DNA of 57,180 nucleotides, taken from contig DATELY010000063.1 in the NCBI GenBank assembly GCA_035276085.1, forward strand, positions 1-57,180, in the 5' to 3' direction. The DNA is from DATELY01 sp035276085. GTDB lineage: Bacteria; Pseudomonadota; Gammaproteobacteria; Steroidobacterales; Steroidobacteraceae. Numbering within the stretch: the first letter of the stretch is position 1; every line of letters begins with the position of its first letter. The position numbers and the translations under genes were made by a program. The notes beneath the pieces are model-generated. The model did no database searches. It was not told the origin of the DNA and saw nothing but the letters and a program-made list of their open reading frames with translations. This document shows positions 34,400 to 43,363 of this stretch, piece by piece.

Positions 34400-36079
34400 G
34401 TGACTCATCTAAAAACGAGCTATTGCTGCGGCACATCGAGCGAACCGCTGATCTACGACACCATCGGCAGTTATCTGGACAAGATAACGGAGCGGAATCC
34501 GAACAACCTGGCATTGGTGGTTCGTCACCAGGGAGTCCGTTGGACTTACCGGGAATATAAAGAGCGAATCGAACGACTGGCCGCAGGCTTGATCCGGCTG
34601 GGTATCCGACCGGGCGATCGCGTGGGCATGTGGGGCCCGAACAGCGCGGAGTGGGCCCTGGTGCAGCTTGCGACTGCAAAAATGGGCGCCATCCTGGTCT
34701 GCATCAATCCCGCCTATCGAATCAACGAGCTCGAGTTCGCCCTGAATAAAGTGCGGTGCAAGGCCCTCGTATCGGCGGAGCGTTTCAAGTCCAGTGAATA
34801 CCTGATCATGCTCAGGGAACTGGCGCCGGAACTGGCCCACTGCGAACCCGGCCGACTCAGCGCGAAAAGACTTCCACACCTGCAAATCGTTATTCGGCTG
34901 GGCGCGGAGAAAGCACCGGGCATGCTGAATTTCGCAGAAGTATGTGCCGCGGCTGGCGAGGAAGACTACGACCAGCTGGGAACAATTCAAAAAGAGCTCT
35001 CACCCGACGACCCCATCAACATCCTGTTCACCAGCGGCACGACGGGCAATCCAAAAGGCGCAACACTGACCCACTGCAATTCGCTGAACAACGCGCTCAT
35101 CCATGCCCGGGTGATGAAATTCGCGCCTCAGGATCGGATCTGCATTCCCGTGCCCCTATATCACTGCATGGGGATGATCCTGGGCAACCTGGGGTGTCTG
35201 GTTGCGGGAGCCACCGCCGTCTACCCGAATGACGCTTTCGACCCGGGAATCACACTGCAGACATTGCAAGACGAAAAATGCACTGCCATGCATGGGGTCC
35301 CCACCATGTTTGTGATGATGCTCGATCATCCCAGCTTTGCGGAATACGACCTCTCGACTCTGCGCACCGGGATTATGGCGGGGGCTCCCTGCCCGATCGA
35401 GATCATGCGTCGTGTCATCGACGATATGAACATGAAGGAAGTATTGATCGGCTATGGGTTGACCGAATCCACTGTGTGCAATCACGTCACGGAGATCGAC
35501 GACCCGCTGGAAAAACGCGTCGAGACTGTTGGACGCGCCATGTCCTGGACAGAAGCCAAAATCGTCGACGACCGTGGCCGCATCGTCCCAATCGGCGTGA
35601 ACGGCGAAGTGTGCGTACGCGGCTTTGGAGTGATGCGTGGCTATTGGGACGACCAACAGAAAACCGCAGACGCCATCGATGAACAGGGTTGGCTCCATTC
35701 CGGAGATATCGGCGTCATGGACGGCGACGGCTACGTACGCATCGTGGGCCGTTTGAAAGATATGATCATCCGCGGCGGTGAAAACATCTATCCGCGAGAA
35801 GTCGAGGAACTTCTTTACGCACACCCCAAGATTGCAGAAGTCCAGGTGTTTGGCGTTACTGACCCTACCATGGGCGAAGAAGTCTGTGCCTGGATCAAAC
35901 CGCGTGAGAGCGAACAGCTGACCGAGGAGGAGGTGATCAGCTTTTGCAAGGACAAGATCTCCTACTTCAAAATTCCAAAATACGTTCGCTTCGTCACCGA
36001 GTACCCTATGACGGTTACTGGCAAGATTCAAAAGAACAGGATGAGAGAACGCATGCAAATCGAACTGGGAAACGCGTAA
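34400..36079 (+). CDS. Acyl-CoA synthetase (AMP-forming)
   Basis: A 559-residue ANL-superfamily ligase. The GTG at 34400 follows GGAG by 9 nt and fits the family N-terminus (TIGSYLDKITERNPNNLALV). Motifs are LFTSGTTGNPKGATLTH (P-loop), GYGLTESTVCNH, LHSGDIGVMDGDGYV, GRLKDMIIRGGENIYPREVEE and the C-terminal lysine in TVTGKIQKN. It belongs to the FadD/medium-chain type and would activate an organic acid as CoA thioester for the divergent operon. The tannase-family gene follows 19 nt downstream. Confidence 0.94.
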   Translation: MTHLKTSYCCGTSSEPLIYDTIGSYLDKITERNPNNLALVVRHQGVRWTYREYKERIERLAAGLIRLGIRPGDRVGMWGPNSAEWALVQLATAKMGAILVCINPAYRINELEFALNKVRCKALVSAERFKSSEYLIMLRELAPELAHCEPGRLSAKRLPHLQIVIRLGAEKAPGMLNFAEVCAAAGEEDYDQLGTIQKELSPDDPINILFTSGTTGNPKGATLTHCNSLNNALIHARVMKFAPQDRICIPVPLYHCMGMILGNLGCLVAGATAVYPNDAFDPGITLQTLQDEKCTAMHGVPTMFVMMLDHPSFAEYDLSTLRTGIMAGAPCPIEIMRRVIDDMNMKEVLIGYGLTESTVCNHVTEIDDPLEKRVETVGRAMSWTEAKIVDDRGRIVPIGVNGEVCVRGFGVMRGYWDDQQKTADAIDEQGWLHSGDIGVMDGDGYVRIVGRLKDMIIRGGENIYPREVEELLYAHPKIAEVQVFGVTDPTMGEEVCAWIKPRESEQLTEEEVISFCKDKISYFKIPKYVRFVTEYPMTVTGKIQKNRMRERMQIELGNA

Positions 36080-36098
36080 GAACCGAAGGAAACACACG

Positions 36099-37790
36099 AT
36101 GAGCTACTACGCAGATGGCATGCTGGATCCGGAAAATGCACAGTTGGTGCAATCGGGCTTCGCGCAGTGGATGAAAACCGATGGACTGAAGCCAGCGGAC
36201 ATTGCCGCTCGCTGCTCGGTCGATGTGCTTCAGGCTGCACTTTCCCACCTTGATGGCGTCAAGGTCATATCGGCGACAATCAACCGCTCGGGGAAGTTCG
36301 CGCCACCCGAACCACATTGGGTCCCCAACATGGCTCCGGCACCGTCTTTGATCCTGGGCCTGCCGGACTTCTGCGAGGTACTCATCCACCAGGACACACC
36401 GGGCAACCATGTCGCAAAGATATTGGTCTGGGTACCGCTGGCGTGGAATCAGCGGTTTCTCGCAACCGGCGGCATGGGAAGCATCACCGGGCCAGTGTGG
36501 TTCGATCAACCGACGATCCGCACGATGACGATGCCAATCGCGCTTCGCAATGGCTTCGCGACGGCGGCCACCGACGCAGGCAATCGCGATCCACGATTTT
36601 TCGAATGGCCGATGAACCCCGACACAGGTGCCCTGGATTGGGAACTCCTGCGTAATTGGGCCTATCGCAGCAACCATGACATGGCCGTGGTCGCAAAGGC
36701 CGTGATCGAGGCCCTGCATGGCAAAGCGCCATCCTATTCGTACTATGCGGGCTGCTCGGGTGGCGGTCGTCAGGGGCTGGCATCCGTCCAATACCACCCG
36801 GAGGATTTTGATGGTGTCTGGGCCTCTGATGCTGCACTCAACTGGACATCTCTCTGGCCTGCAGCGATGTGGCCGGCACTGGTCATGAAGGAACTCGACA
36901 ATGTCCTGCCGGAAGCGAAGCTCGAGGCCTTCCGCGCAGCTGCGGTCGAAGCTTGCGATGGCGCCGATGGTCTGCGGGACGGAATCATCGGGGTCGCTGA
37001 GTTCTGCGACTTCGATCCCCATACGATCGTCGGCCAACCAACGTCCGCAGGCGCGATTACTGCCACGGATGCAGATGTGATGAAGATGCTTTGGGACGGT
37101 CCCCGCCGTGCCAATGGTGAGCGCTTAGGCTTCGGTTTGCCGCCCGGCACGAACAGCTGGGGCTTTGTCGGAATGTGGAAGTCGAGCGAGGTGGACGGGA
37201 AACTGATACCCCTCGCGAGGGAAACCGCGGCCTATTATCGGTGGCTGCTCGAGGATCTCAATTTCGACTGGATGACGCTGGATTTCGCTCGCTTCGAAGA
37301 ACTGACAGACCTGGGCATCAAGAAGTTCGCCGAATTCGCCATAAACAACCCCGACCTGTCAGGCCTTCGTGATAGCGGCGGCAAGCTGCTCATGAGCCAG
37401 GCTGTCAACGACCCCATCATCCAGTACGGCTGTGTCGTCGACTACTACCAGCGAGTGATGGACACCTGTGGCGGCGACATGCGAACAAAATCCTTCGCGC
37501 GACTATTCTGCACAGATGGCGATATCCACGGCACCATAGCGGGACTCGGGCCGGGCCTGACGACGGCATCCGCAATGACCGCGCTGATGAAGTGGGTCGA
37601 GAACGATCACCCCCCGGAAAAGATCATCGCGGAGCGCGTCGACGTGACTACCGGCAAGGTGATCGCGACTCGGCCCACCTTCCCCTACCCTGCTGCAACG
37701 AGCTACAGCGGAAGTGGCGATCCCAGCGACGCTGCGAGCTACGTTAGCACAATGGCCAAGAGCTCTCGGACGGACAACTCGTCAATTTAG
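36099..37790 (+). CDS. Tannase/feruloyl esterase family hydrolase
   Basis: A 563-residue alpha/beta hydrolase of the tannase family. The nucleophile is S220 in YYAGCSGGGRQGL. The region LLMSQAVNDPIIQYG probably carries the catalytic aspartate and DGDIHGTIAGLGPG the histidine; both depart from the canonical text. No signal peptide is visible, which is unusual because most relatives are exported; it may hydrolyse an imported ester in the cytoplasm. Pairing with an acyl-CoA synthetase suggests that the acid it frees is then activated. Its stop codon overlaps that of the convergent MaoC gene. Confidence 0.85.
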   Translation: MSYYADGMLDPENAQLVQSGFAQWMKTDGLKPADIAARCSVDVLQAALSHLDGVKVISATINRSGKFAPPEPHWVPNMAPAPSLILGLPDFCEVLIHQDTPGNHVAKILVWVPLAWNQRFLATGGMGSITGPVWFDQPTIRTMTMPIALRNGFATAATDAGNRDPRFFEWPMNPDTGALDWELLRNWAYRSNHDMAVVAKAVIEALHGKAPSYSYYAGCSGGGRQGLASVQYHPEDFDGVWASDAALNWTSLWPAAMWPALVMKELDNVLPEAKLEAFRAAAVEACDGADGLRDGIIGVAEFCDFDPHTIVGQPTSAGAITATDADVMKMLWDGPRRANGERLGFGLPPGTNSWGFVGMWKSSEVDGKLIPLARETAAYYRWLLEDLNFDWMTLDFARFEELTDLGIKKFAEFAINNPDLSGLRDSGGKLLMSQAVNDPIIQYGCVVDYYQRVMDTCGGDMRTKSFARLFCTDGDIHGTIAGLGPGLTTASAMTALMKWVENDHPPEKIIAERVDVTTGKVIATRPTFPYPAATSYSGSGDPSDAASYVSTMAKSSRTDNSSI

Positions 37791-38251
37791 CTCGAGGCCG
37801 CTTCTCGGGCTGGCCGGCATCTAAACGTTGCAGCGACTTCTCCGAGCGCGGTCGTTTCGCCGCGTTGGTTGCGCACGTCATAGGTCCTTACGATGATGCC
37901 TTCACCGGGCCTGGACTTCGAAGGGCGCTTTTCCTTGACGCTCATAACAAGATGGATCGTGTCGCCGATCTTGACGGGATTGACGAATTTCCAACTGATG
38001 CCGAGATTGGCAACGATGGTGCCTTCAGCAATGCCCATTCGAGCGCCAAACCCCGCAGCCAATGAGGCAATAAGGAAACCATGAGCAATGCGCTCACCAA
38101 ACGGCGTATTTTTACAATACTCAACGTCGGTATGCATTGAATTCATGTCCGACGTCAAGGTTGCAAAGGTAAGTACGTCCCATTCGGTAATGGTTCTTCC
38201 GGGCGAAATCCACTCTTGGCCAACACTCATATCATCATAATAAAGACCCAC
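37787..38251 (-). CDS. MaoC family (R)-enoyl-CoA hydratase-like protein
   Basis: A 154-residue hot-dog hydratase. The GTG at 38251 has a perfect AAGGAGG site 6 nt upstream. The hydratase-2 motif is ATLTSDMNSMHTDVEYC with catalytic Asp and His, followed by FGERIAHGFLIASLAAG. It probably hydrates the 2,3-double bond of an acyl-CoA. It follows a DUF35 and an Ltp2-like gene in the same orientation after a 123-base gap, the gene set used for hydration and retro-aldol cleavage of side chains. Confidence 0.9.
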   Translation of the reverse strand: MGLYYDDMSVGQEWISPGRTITEWDVLTFATLTSDMNSMHTDVEYCKNTPFGERIAHGFLIASLAAGFGARMGIAEGTIVANLGISWKFVNPVKIGDTIHLVMSVKEKRPSKSRPGEGIIVRTYDVRNQRGETTALGEVAATFRCRPAREAASS

Positions 38252-38374
38252 AAAAATCCTCCTTCTATGGCCCGCGTAGCAGCCTTTCACTATTTAAATA
38301 AACAGTATTTCGCCTATCGAAGAAATTCGGCTGCGCTCACATTGCAATCTCTAAGGCGTTATTGGCTATCGACG
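38252..38374 (-). promoter_or_regulatory. AT-rich gap before the MaoC gene
   Basis: The short AT-rich stretch around 38290-38310 (TTTATTTAAATA on the minus strand) is unlike the surrounding DNA and may hold a separate promoter for the MaoC gene. No clear -35 box is seen. Confidence 0.3.
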
Positions 38375-38800
38375 TCACGCCTTTAACTCGGCTCCGGTGC
38401 TTGGGCGCCAATACGGCAGCACCATTTCGCCAGAGCCCTCTCGGAATACGACCTCAACGCTCATCCCGACAAAAATCTCCGCTGGATCGCATTCCAGAAT
38501 GCGCGTGTAAAAGCGTACGGACGCATCTTCCTCGGTTGCGACGAGAGCAACGATGTAGGGCAGATCAGCAGCGAAGCTGGGATGAAACGCGCGGTGAACT
38601 ATCGTGTAGGTATAGATGCTGCCGTGGCCACTGACTTCCACCCAGTCGGCAGTCTGCCCGCCACACCAGTGACACCCAGCGGAGGGGCGATGCCGCATCC
38701 GCTGACATGATTGGCATCGTTGCACCAGCAAAACACGCCGCTTGCAGCCATCCCAAAACGGCTGCGTCAAAGCATCTGGAACAGGAACGAAAGCCGTCAC
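38375..38800 (-). CDS. DUF35 zinc-ribbon/OB-fold protein
   Basis: A 141-residue protein starting at GTG with GAGGAAATAGTC upstream. The N-terminal zinc ribbon is CQSCQRMRHRPSAGCHWCG (C-x2-C...C-x2-C), followed by the OB-fold (GHGSIYTYTIVHRAFHPSFAADLPYIVALV). DUF35 proteins bind and activate Ltp2-type aldolases and related acetyl-CoA-acyltransferase-like partners (for example ChsH2 with Ltp2). The gene starts 2 nt after the Ltp2-like gene ends, so partnership is very likely. Confidence 0.92.
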   Translation of the reverse strand: MTAFVPVPDALTQPFWDGCKRRVLLVQRCQSCQRMRHRPSAGCHWCGGQTADWVEVSGHGSIYTYTIVHRAFHPSFAADLPYIVALVATEEDASVRFYTRILECDPAEIFVGMSVEVVFREGSGEMVLPYWRPSTGAELKA

Positions 38801-38802
38801 GA

Positions 38803-39957
38803 CTATTTCCTCAACACCAGTGCGCTTCCTTGGGGACCACCAAAGCCACTCACAAGCCCAATCTCGGCGTTGGGGACCTGACGTTCGCCCGCGTCACCGC
38901 GCAATTGCGTCACTGCCTCGCAAACGACATTGAGACCGTGCAAGTAGCCCTCGTTGAGCATGCCGCCGCCTGTATTCACAGGTAGCGCGCCTCCTGGTGC
39001 GGTGGCGCCGGAAGTTATGAAGGGGCCGCCTTCACCCTTTGCGCAAAATCCAAAATCCTCAAGTTGACTGACGACGATGAAGGTGTACGCGTCGTAGATT
39101 TGGGCAAAATCCATATCGGAGGGACCGACCCCTGCGGACTGCCAAGCCCTGGGTCCCACATAATGAGAATACAGTCGACTGTAGTCTTCCCACTTCTCAT
39201 AAGGCCGGCCCGCGCCCGGACCCATTCCATAGGCACCCCCGCGAATGTAAACCGGTGGCCGGCGAAGATCTTTGGCCCGTTCTGCGCTGGTGACGATAAT
39301 GGCGCAGGCACCGTCGACTTCCCGACAGCAATCGAGCCGGGATAATGGATCGGAAATCATGGGTGCCGACAGGTATTCGTCAAGCGTAAGCGGTTCACGA
39401 GAGAATGAACGCTCATTGCTTATTGCCCATTGACGTTGGGCAATCGCCACTTGCCCGAAATGCTCCTTGGTCGTGCCGTACGTGGCCATGTGACGACGCG
39501 CCCACAGTGAGTACCAGACGGGAACGCCCAAAATGCCATAGGGCAGGAGGAACTGCATTTCATCGATCGCAAGACCGTCTTTTCCAAGTTCAGACGGCCT
39601 CCGCCCCGATCGGCCGTTCATTGCACGATAACAAATGACGGTCTCGCACATTCCAGACGTCACAGCCATGGCCGCTTCCAGAATGACCGCGCAGTTTGCC
39701 GGACCACCCTGGAATATTTCGTTGTACCAACGAAGTTCTCTGATACCCAGGGAACCGGCCACCACCTGCACCGGCGCCGTATCGTTTTGATGGTAGGTCA
39801 GCAATCCGTCGACATCGCTCGACTTCATGCCAGCATCGGTCAGCGCGTTTTGGCAGGCTTGGACTGCGAGCATCTCCGTGGTCACGCCTGACGCCGTCGA
39901 AAAGGGCGTGTAGCCGATACCGACGATGGCGCATTTGTCCCTCAACACATTAGTCAC
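38803..39957 (-). CDS. Thiolase-fold lipid-transfer protein, probable Ltp2-like retro-aldolase
   Basis: A 384-residue thiolase-fold protein starting at GTG that overlaps the upstream stop (GTGA). At the position of the thiolase nucleophile it has FQGGPANCAVILEAAMAV with glycine instead of cysteine, so it is not a condensing or thiolytic thiolase. YDAYTFIVVSQLEDFGFC and PVNTGGGMLNEGYLHGLN match the SCP-x/Ltp branch; Ltp2 uses tyrosines from such segments. I infer cleavage of a 3-hydroxyacyl-CoA side chain to a ketone or aldehyde plus acetyl- or propionyl-CoA, with the DUF35 protein as partner. Confidence 0.88.
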   Translation of the reverse strand: MTNVLRDKCAIVGIGYTPFSTASGVTTEMLAVQACQNALTDAGMKSSDVDGLLTYHQNDTAPVQVVAGSLGIRELRWYNEIFQGGPANCAVILEAAMAVTSGMCETVICYRAMNGRSGRRPSELGKDGLAIDEMQFLLPYGILGVPVWYSLWARRHMATYGTTKEHFGQVAIAQRQWAISNERSFSREPLTLDEYLSAPMISDPLSRLDCCREVDGACAIIVTSAERAKDLRRPPVYIRGGAYGMGPGAGRPYEKWEDYSRLYSHYVGPRAWQSAGVGPSDMDFAQIYDAYTFIVVSQLEDFGFCAKGEGGPFITSGATAPGGALPVNTGGGMLNEGYLHGLNVVCEAVTQLRGDAGERQVPNAEIGLVSGFGGPQGSALVLRK

Positions 39958-42077
39958 GACGACGCTGACCCCTGAGAATTGACCCGGTTCAGAGCCGGCA
40001 CTGACTCTGAAGTTTTGATTACTGCCAGGCCGTCGATCAGCACTGGCTTACCCTCGTCAAGCATGATCGGATTCAGGTCGAGCTCCTCCAATGCTTCGCC
40101 TTGGGTGACACACCAGTCGCTTACCCGGCTGATCACTTCAGCCAGTGCATCCTCGGCACCGCGATTGAACGAGAGTAGCGTTCGCACAGCCGGAATCTCC
40201 GTTACCAATTCACGCGCGTCATCCAGCGTAACGGGCAGCGGGGCAAATGTGATCTGCTGCAACGCCTCCGTCAGAATGCCGCCCAGGCCGAACGTGAGAA
40301 CGCGGCCAAAGCTGGCGTCGCGCGACATGCCGAGAAATAACTCCGGCCCGGGTTGCAACATTTTTTGTACCACTACGGCATCTACTGTGGCCGTTGGCGC
40401 ACGCTCCCGCACTCGCTCGAGCATTCTCCCAAATTCGGCCACGACTGCTTCTTCGTTATGCAGTCCGAGCGCAATGCCCCCGACCTTGGCGCGGTGGGGG
40501 ATATCCGGTGAAATGACCTTCAGCGCGACGGGGAAACCGATTGCTCGCGCCGCCGCCGAAGCCTCTTTCGCCGATGTGGAAACAATCTCGTCCAGCACTG
40601 GGACGCCGAATGATTTGAGCTTCGCCTTGACCAGATCTTCTGTGAGAACCTGCCGATGTCCTTCTTTGGGCGCGGCATCGGCCTTGGCGCTCACGTCAGC
40701 ACCAGCGCCATGGTCTGGCGGCACGATCAGATTCAAAGCCTCGAAGCATTGAGCCAGATTGTCGAAGTAGGGAATGCCGGCTGCGGCGAAATGCTTGCCG
40801 ACTTTTGACCCGCCAGCAATCCATGCGGCGGCGGAATATTTTTGGCAGGCCGCCAAAACGGGTGCTGATTCTTCCGCGAGGCGCTGCGCAATCTGATGCT
40901 CATAGGCACCCAGAATGACGGTTAAATCGATGCCGGGATCCGCTACGAGACATTCGAGAACTTTCGCAAACTTCTCAGGTTGGTAGAACAGGCCCGAGGT
41001 AACGTCGATTGGATTATCAAAGGACGCAAACTCAGGCAGCCATTCTCGCAGCCGCACCTTGGTGTCGGCACTCAAAGAAGGCACTGCAAACCCGCTTTCC
41101 TCTGCGAGGTCGGCCGCGATCACAGCCGATCCCCCGGATATTGCGAGAATGGCGACCCTGCGGCCGGCCGGAAGGGGACGCTTGGCCAGCAACAGTTTGC
41201 AAACCGCCACCAGCTCTTCCAACGTACGCACCTTCACGATACCCGCCTTGCGGAACAGGGACGAGCATATGGCGTCATTGGCGGCCATCGAGCCTGTGTG
41301 CGAGATCGCAGCACGAGCGCCGGCAGCAGCTCGAGCAGACTTGAAAACGACAATATGCTTACCCGCAGCCTTGGCTCTCTTGCCGAGTTCGAGCAACCGC
41401 CGGCCATTCTTGACCTGCTCGGCATAAGCGACGATGACCCTCGTGTTCGGGTCAGCGATCAAGTATTCGAGATAGTCCGTCAGACCCAAGCCGGTTTCAT
41501 TGCCCGAGCTGATGATGTGACTGAAACCGATACCCTGCTTTACTGCAAGGCTGTAAAAGATCGAGCCCATTGCACCGCTCTGGCCAATGTATGCAACCGG
41601 ACCGGGTAGAAACTGATCGCCATCGAATACTGCTGTGAACGAAAGATGTTTTCTCTTATGAAAATTAATACTTCCAGAACAGTTCACGCCCATGATTAAC
41701 AGCCCGCTGCGTTGGGCAATATTTTTGAGCTCGGCTTCCAGAACTTGACCTTCCCCTCCGACCTCGGCGAAACCGGAACTGAGAACGATATAACTTTTAA
41801 TACCGAGCTCCGCTCCCTTGCGGACGACTTCGGTAACTTGTGCCGCAGGTACCGAGATTACGGCAAGGTCGACCTGCGCACCGATCGCTTCAAGAGAGGG
41901 GTAACATTCCAGGTCCAGGATGCTCCTGTATTTTGGATTTACGGGATAAATGTCGCCATCAAAACCCAGCGACAACAAGTTGGCGACGATTCGGCGTGCA
42001 GGTCCATCTGCGCGGGCTCCAATACCCACAACAGCGATCGATGTTGGATCTAGCAAGCGATCAAAATCGTACTGCAT
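39954..42077 (-). CDS. ADP-forming acyl-CoA synthetase (fused alpha-beta)
   Basis: A 707-residue single-chain nucleoside-diphosphate-forming CoA ligase. The CoA-binding Rossmann domain is at the N-terminus (SIAVVGIGARADGPARRI, YPVNPKY). The ligase domain has the phosphorylated histidine in RAAISHTGSMAANDA. The C-terminal ATP-grasp domain contains FPVALKVISPDIPHRAKVGG. It activates a carboxylic acid with ATP and CoA. FerA, the feruloyl-CoA synthetase of Sphingobium, belongs to this superfamily, so an aromatic acid is possible. It is the first gene of the operon with the Ltp2-like and DUF35 genes. Confidence 0.92.
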   Translation of the reverse strand: MQYDFDRLLDPTSIAVVGIGARADGPARRIVANLLSLGFDGDIYPVNPKYRSILDLECYPSLEAIGAQVDLAVISVPAAQVTEVVRKGAELGIKSYIVLSSGFAEVGGEGQVLEAELKNIAQRSGLLIMGVNCSGSINFHKRKHLSFTAVFDGDQFLPGPVAYIGQSGAMGSIFYSLAVKQGIGFSHIISSGNETGLGLTDYLEYLIADPNTRVIVAYAEQVKNGRRLLELGKRAKAAGKHIVVFKSARAAAGARAAISHTGSMAANDAICSSLFRKAGIVKVRTLEELVAVCKLLLAKRPLPAGRRVAILAISGGSAVIAADLAEESGFAVPSLSADTKVRLREWLPEFASFDNPIDVTSGLFYQPEKFAKVLECLVADPGIDLTVILGAYEHQIAQRLAEESAPVLAACQKYSAAAWIAGGSKVGKHFAAAGIPYFDNLAQCFEALNLIVPPDHGAGADVSAKADAAPKEGHRQVLTEDLVKAKLKSFGVPVLDEIVSTSAKEASAAARAIGFPVALKVISPDIPHRAKVGGIALGLHNEEAVVAEFGRMLERVRERAPTATVDAVVVQKMLQPGPELFLGMSRDASFGRVLTFGLGGILTEALQQITFAPLPVTLDDARELVTEIPAVRTLLSFNRGAEDALAEVISRVSDWCVTQGEALEELDLNPIMLDEGKPVLIDGLAVIKTSESVPALNRVNSQGSASS

Positions 42078-42213
42078 ATGTTTCAGTTAATTCCCAACCA
42101 GACCGAATCGTTCAAGCATTCAAAAACCATTCTGACCTTCTGACTGGAACGCCTCACCGTATAACTCACATGCTGTAGCAGAAGATCTCAACATCTGACT
42201 TCGATGGTTTCGC

Positions 42214-42235
42214 GTGAGCATGTAAGCCGTGATTA
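42214..42235 (-). promoter_or_regulatory. Weak copy of the GntR-type operator motif before the CoA-ligase operon
   Basis: On the minus strand this reads AATCAC, four bases, TACATGC, sharing 13 fixed positions with the site at 49296. It lies at the stop of the oxidoreductase gene, about 140 bases before the ligase start. Only the left part matches and no TTGACA box is present. Confidence 0.3.
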
Positions 42236-43174
42236 AAATTCGAGAACGAGTCTGCCTCGTATGCCTCCTGCGTCGAGGCGCCGGTGTGCTTCACGTGCCC
42301 GCTCCTTCGGATATACCCCTGCCACACGCACCGTGAGCTTGCCTTCCTCGACAAGCTGGCGCAGCTGATCCAGCTTTTCCCGCTCCTCCGAATGCATCTT
42401 GGAACGGATTGGAACAAACCTGACGCCGCGCTCCCCCACGCCGTTGTACATTCGCAATGTCACAACTGTCGCGTCATCGCGCAGGGCAGGAGCAAGACGA
42501 TCATTGATCAACGCTGCATCGATCGCACCGTCGACTCCGGCGGGAAAATGTTCACGGACACGAGACGCCAGATCAGCTCCGCGGGGCAGAACAAGGTCAG
42601 CACCAAAGCCTGCGACAACCGGCTCATCCACTTTGGATGCATCGGCAACTACAACCAGCCCTGCTTGCTTGGCGAGTTGCACTGCATAGCCACCACAGGT
42701 CCCAGCAGCACCGGTAATCAGCACTGTATTGCCTGGCTTGAGAGCGAGCGTATCGATCGCGACGCGAGCCGTCAGTCCATTCATCAACACCGTGCACGCT
42801 TCCACGTCGGACGCGCCGCGGGGCGAGCTCACCGCCGAATTAGCGGGAACCGCTATCATTTCGGAATACGCGCCGTAAGAACCGTTCGGGGCCACGAACG
42901 CCATGACGTGATCCCCGATTTTCAAGTCGGTCTCTACCCTTTCGCCGACAGCCACGAGGATGCCCGCAGCATCCATTCCAGGCACATAGGGCGGAGGCGC
43001 GGTTCTCCCAAACATCCGAACATGTTCGCCAGTGCGGATCAGCGCATCCGTAGGATTTACCGCCGCGGCACGCACCGCGATCAGAACTTGCCCCGGACCC
43101 GCTATGGGATCTGGCAGATCCAGAATCTCAAGGACTTCCGGACCACCGAACTCCATTAACCCCACCGCTTTCAC
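42233..43174 (-). CDS. NADPH:quinone reductase-like zinc-independent alcohol dehydrogenase family protein
   Basis: A 313-residue medium-chain reductase. I choose the GTG at 43174 (VKAVGLMEFGGPEVLEIL), 9 nt after GGAGA; a GTG nine bases earlier would sit on the ribosome site. The substrate domain includes GMDAAGILVAVGERV and the cofactor loop is ITGAAGTCGGYAVQLAKQAG. There are no structural-zinc cysteines, so it belongs to the quinone oxidoreductase branch. It may reduce an enone or quinone intermediate. Its promoter contains the operator-like motif shared with two other units. Confidence 0.9.
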   Translation of the reverse strand: MKAVGLMEFGGPEVLEILDLPDPIAGPGQVLIAVRAAAVNPTDALIRTGEHVRMFGRTAPPPYVPGMDAAGILVAVGERVETDLKIGDHVMAFVAPNGSYGAYSEMIAVPANSAVSSPRGASDVEACTVLMNGLTARVAIDTLALKPGNTVLITGAAGTCGGYAVQLAKQAGLVVVADASKVDEPVVAGFGADLVLPRGADLASRVREHFPAGVDGAIDAALINDRLAPALRDDATVVTLRMYNGVGERGVRFVPIRSKMHSEEREKLDQLRQLVEEGKLTVRVAGVYPKERAREAHRRLDAGGIRGRLVLEF

Positions 43175-43238
43175 GTACGCCACTCTCCAAAATCATGCGC
43201 CAACGCGATAGTTCTTCCGCGCAGCGGCCTGTTTGCCT

Positions 43239-43268
43239 AAAGTACATACTACATGTGATTGCCGTCAA
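43239..43268 (-). promoter_or_regulatory. Promoter with operator motif, site A
   Basis: On the minus strand TTGACG (43263-43268) is followed by AATCACAT, five bases, ATGTACTTT (43239-43260); TACTTT could be the -10 box with 18 bp spacing. The operator would therefore lie between -35 and -10, a repressing position. The motif is nearly palindromic around its 5-bp centre. Confidence 0.65.
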
Positions 43269-43363
43269 GCATGAGATTGCTCCGCCTTTTGCCGGTTGTC
43301 GGCGAGCCGGAGTCGTTGCCAGGCGCTCGGCTGTGCCAGACAATTTGGCGCCTCTTTGCCCCT

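Noticed and set aside
38803..39957. Classical acetyl-CoA acetyltransferase
   Set aside because: The nucleophile position has no cysteine and the DUF35 partner points to the Ltp/SCP-x branch.
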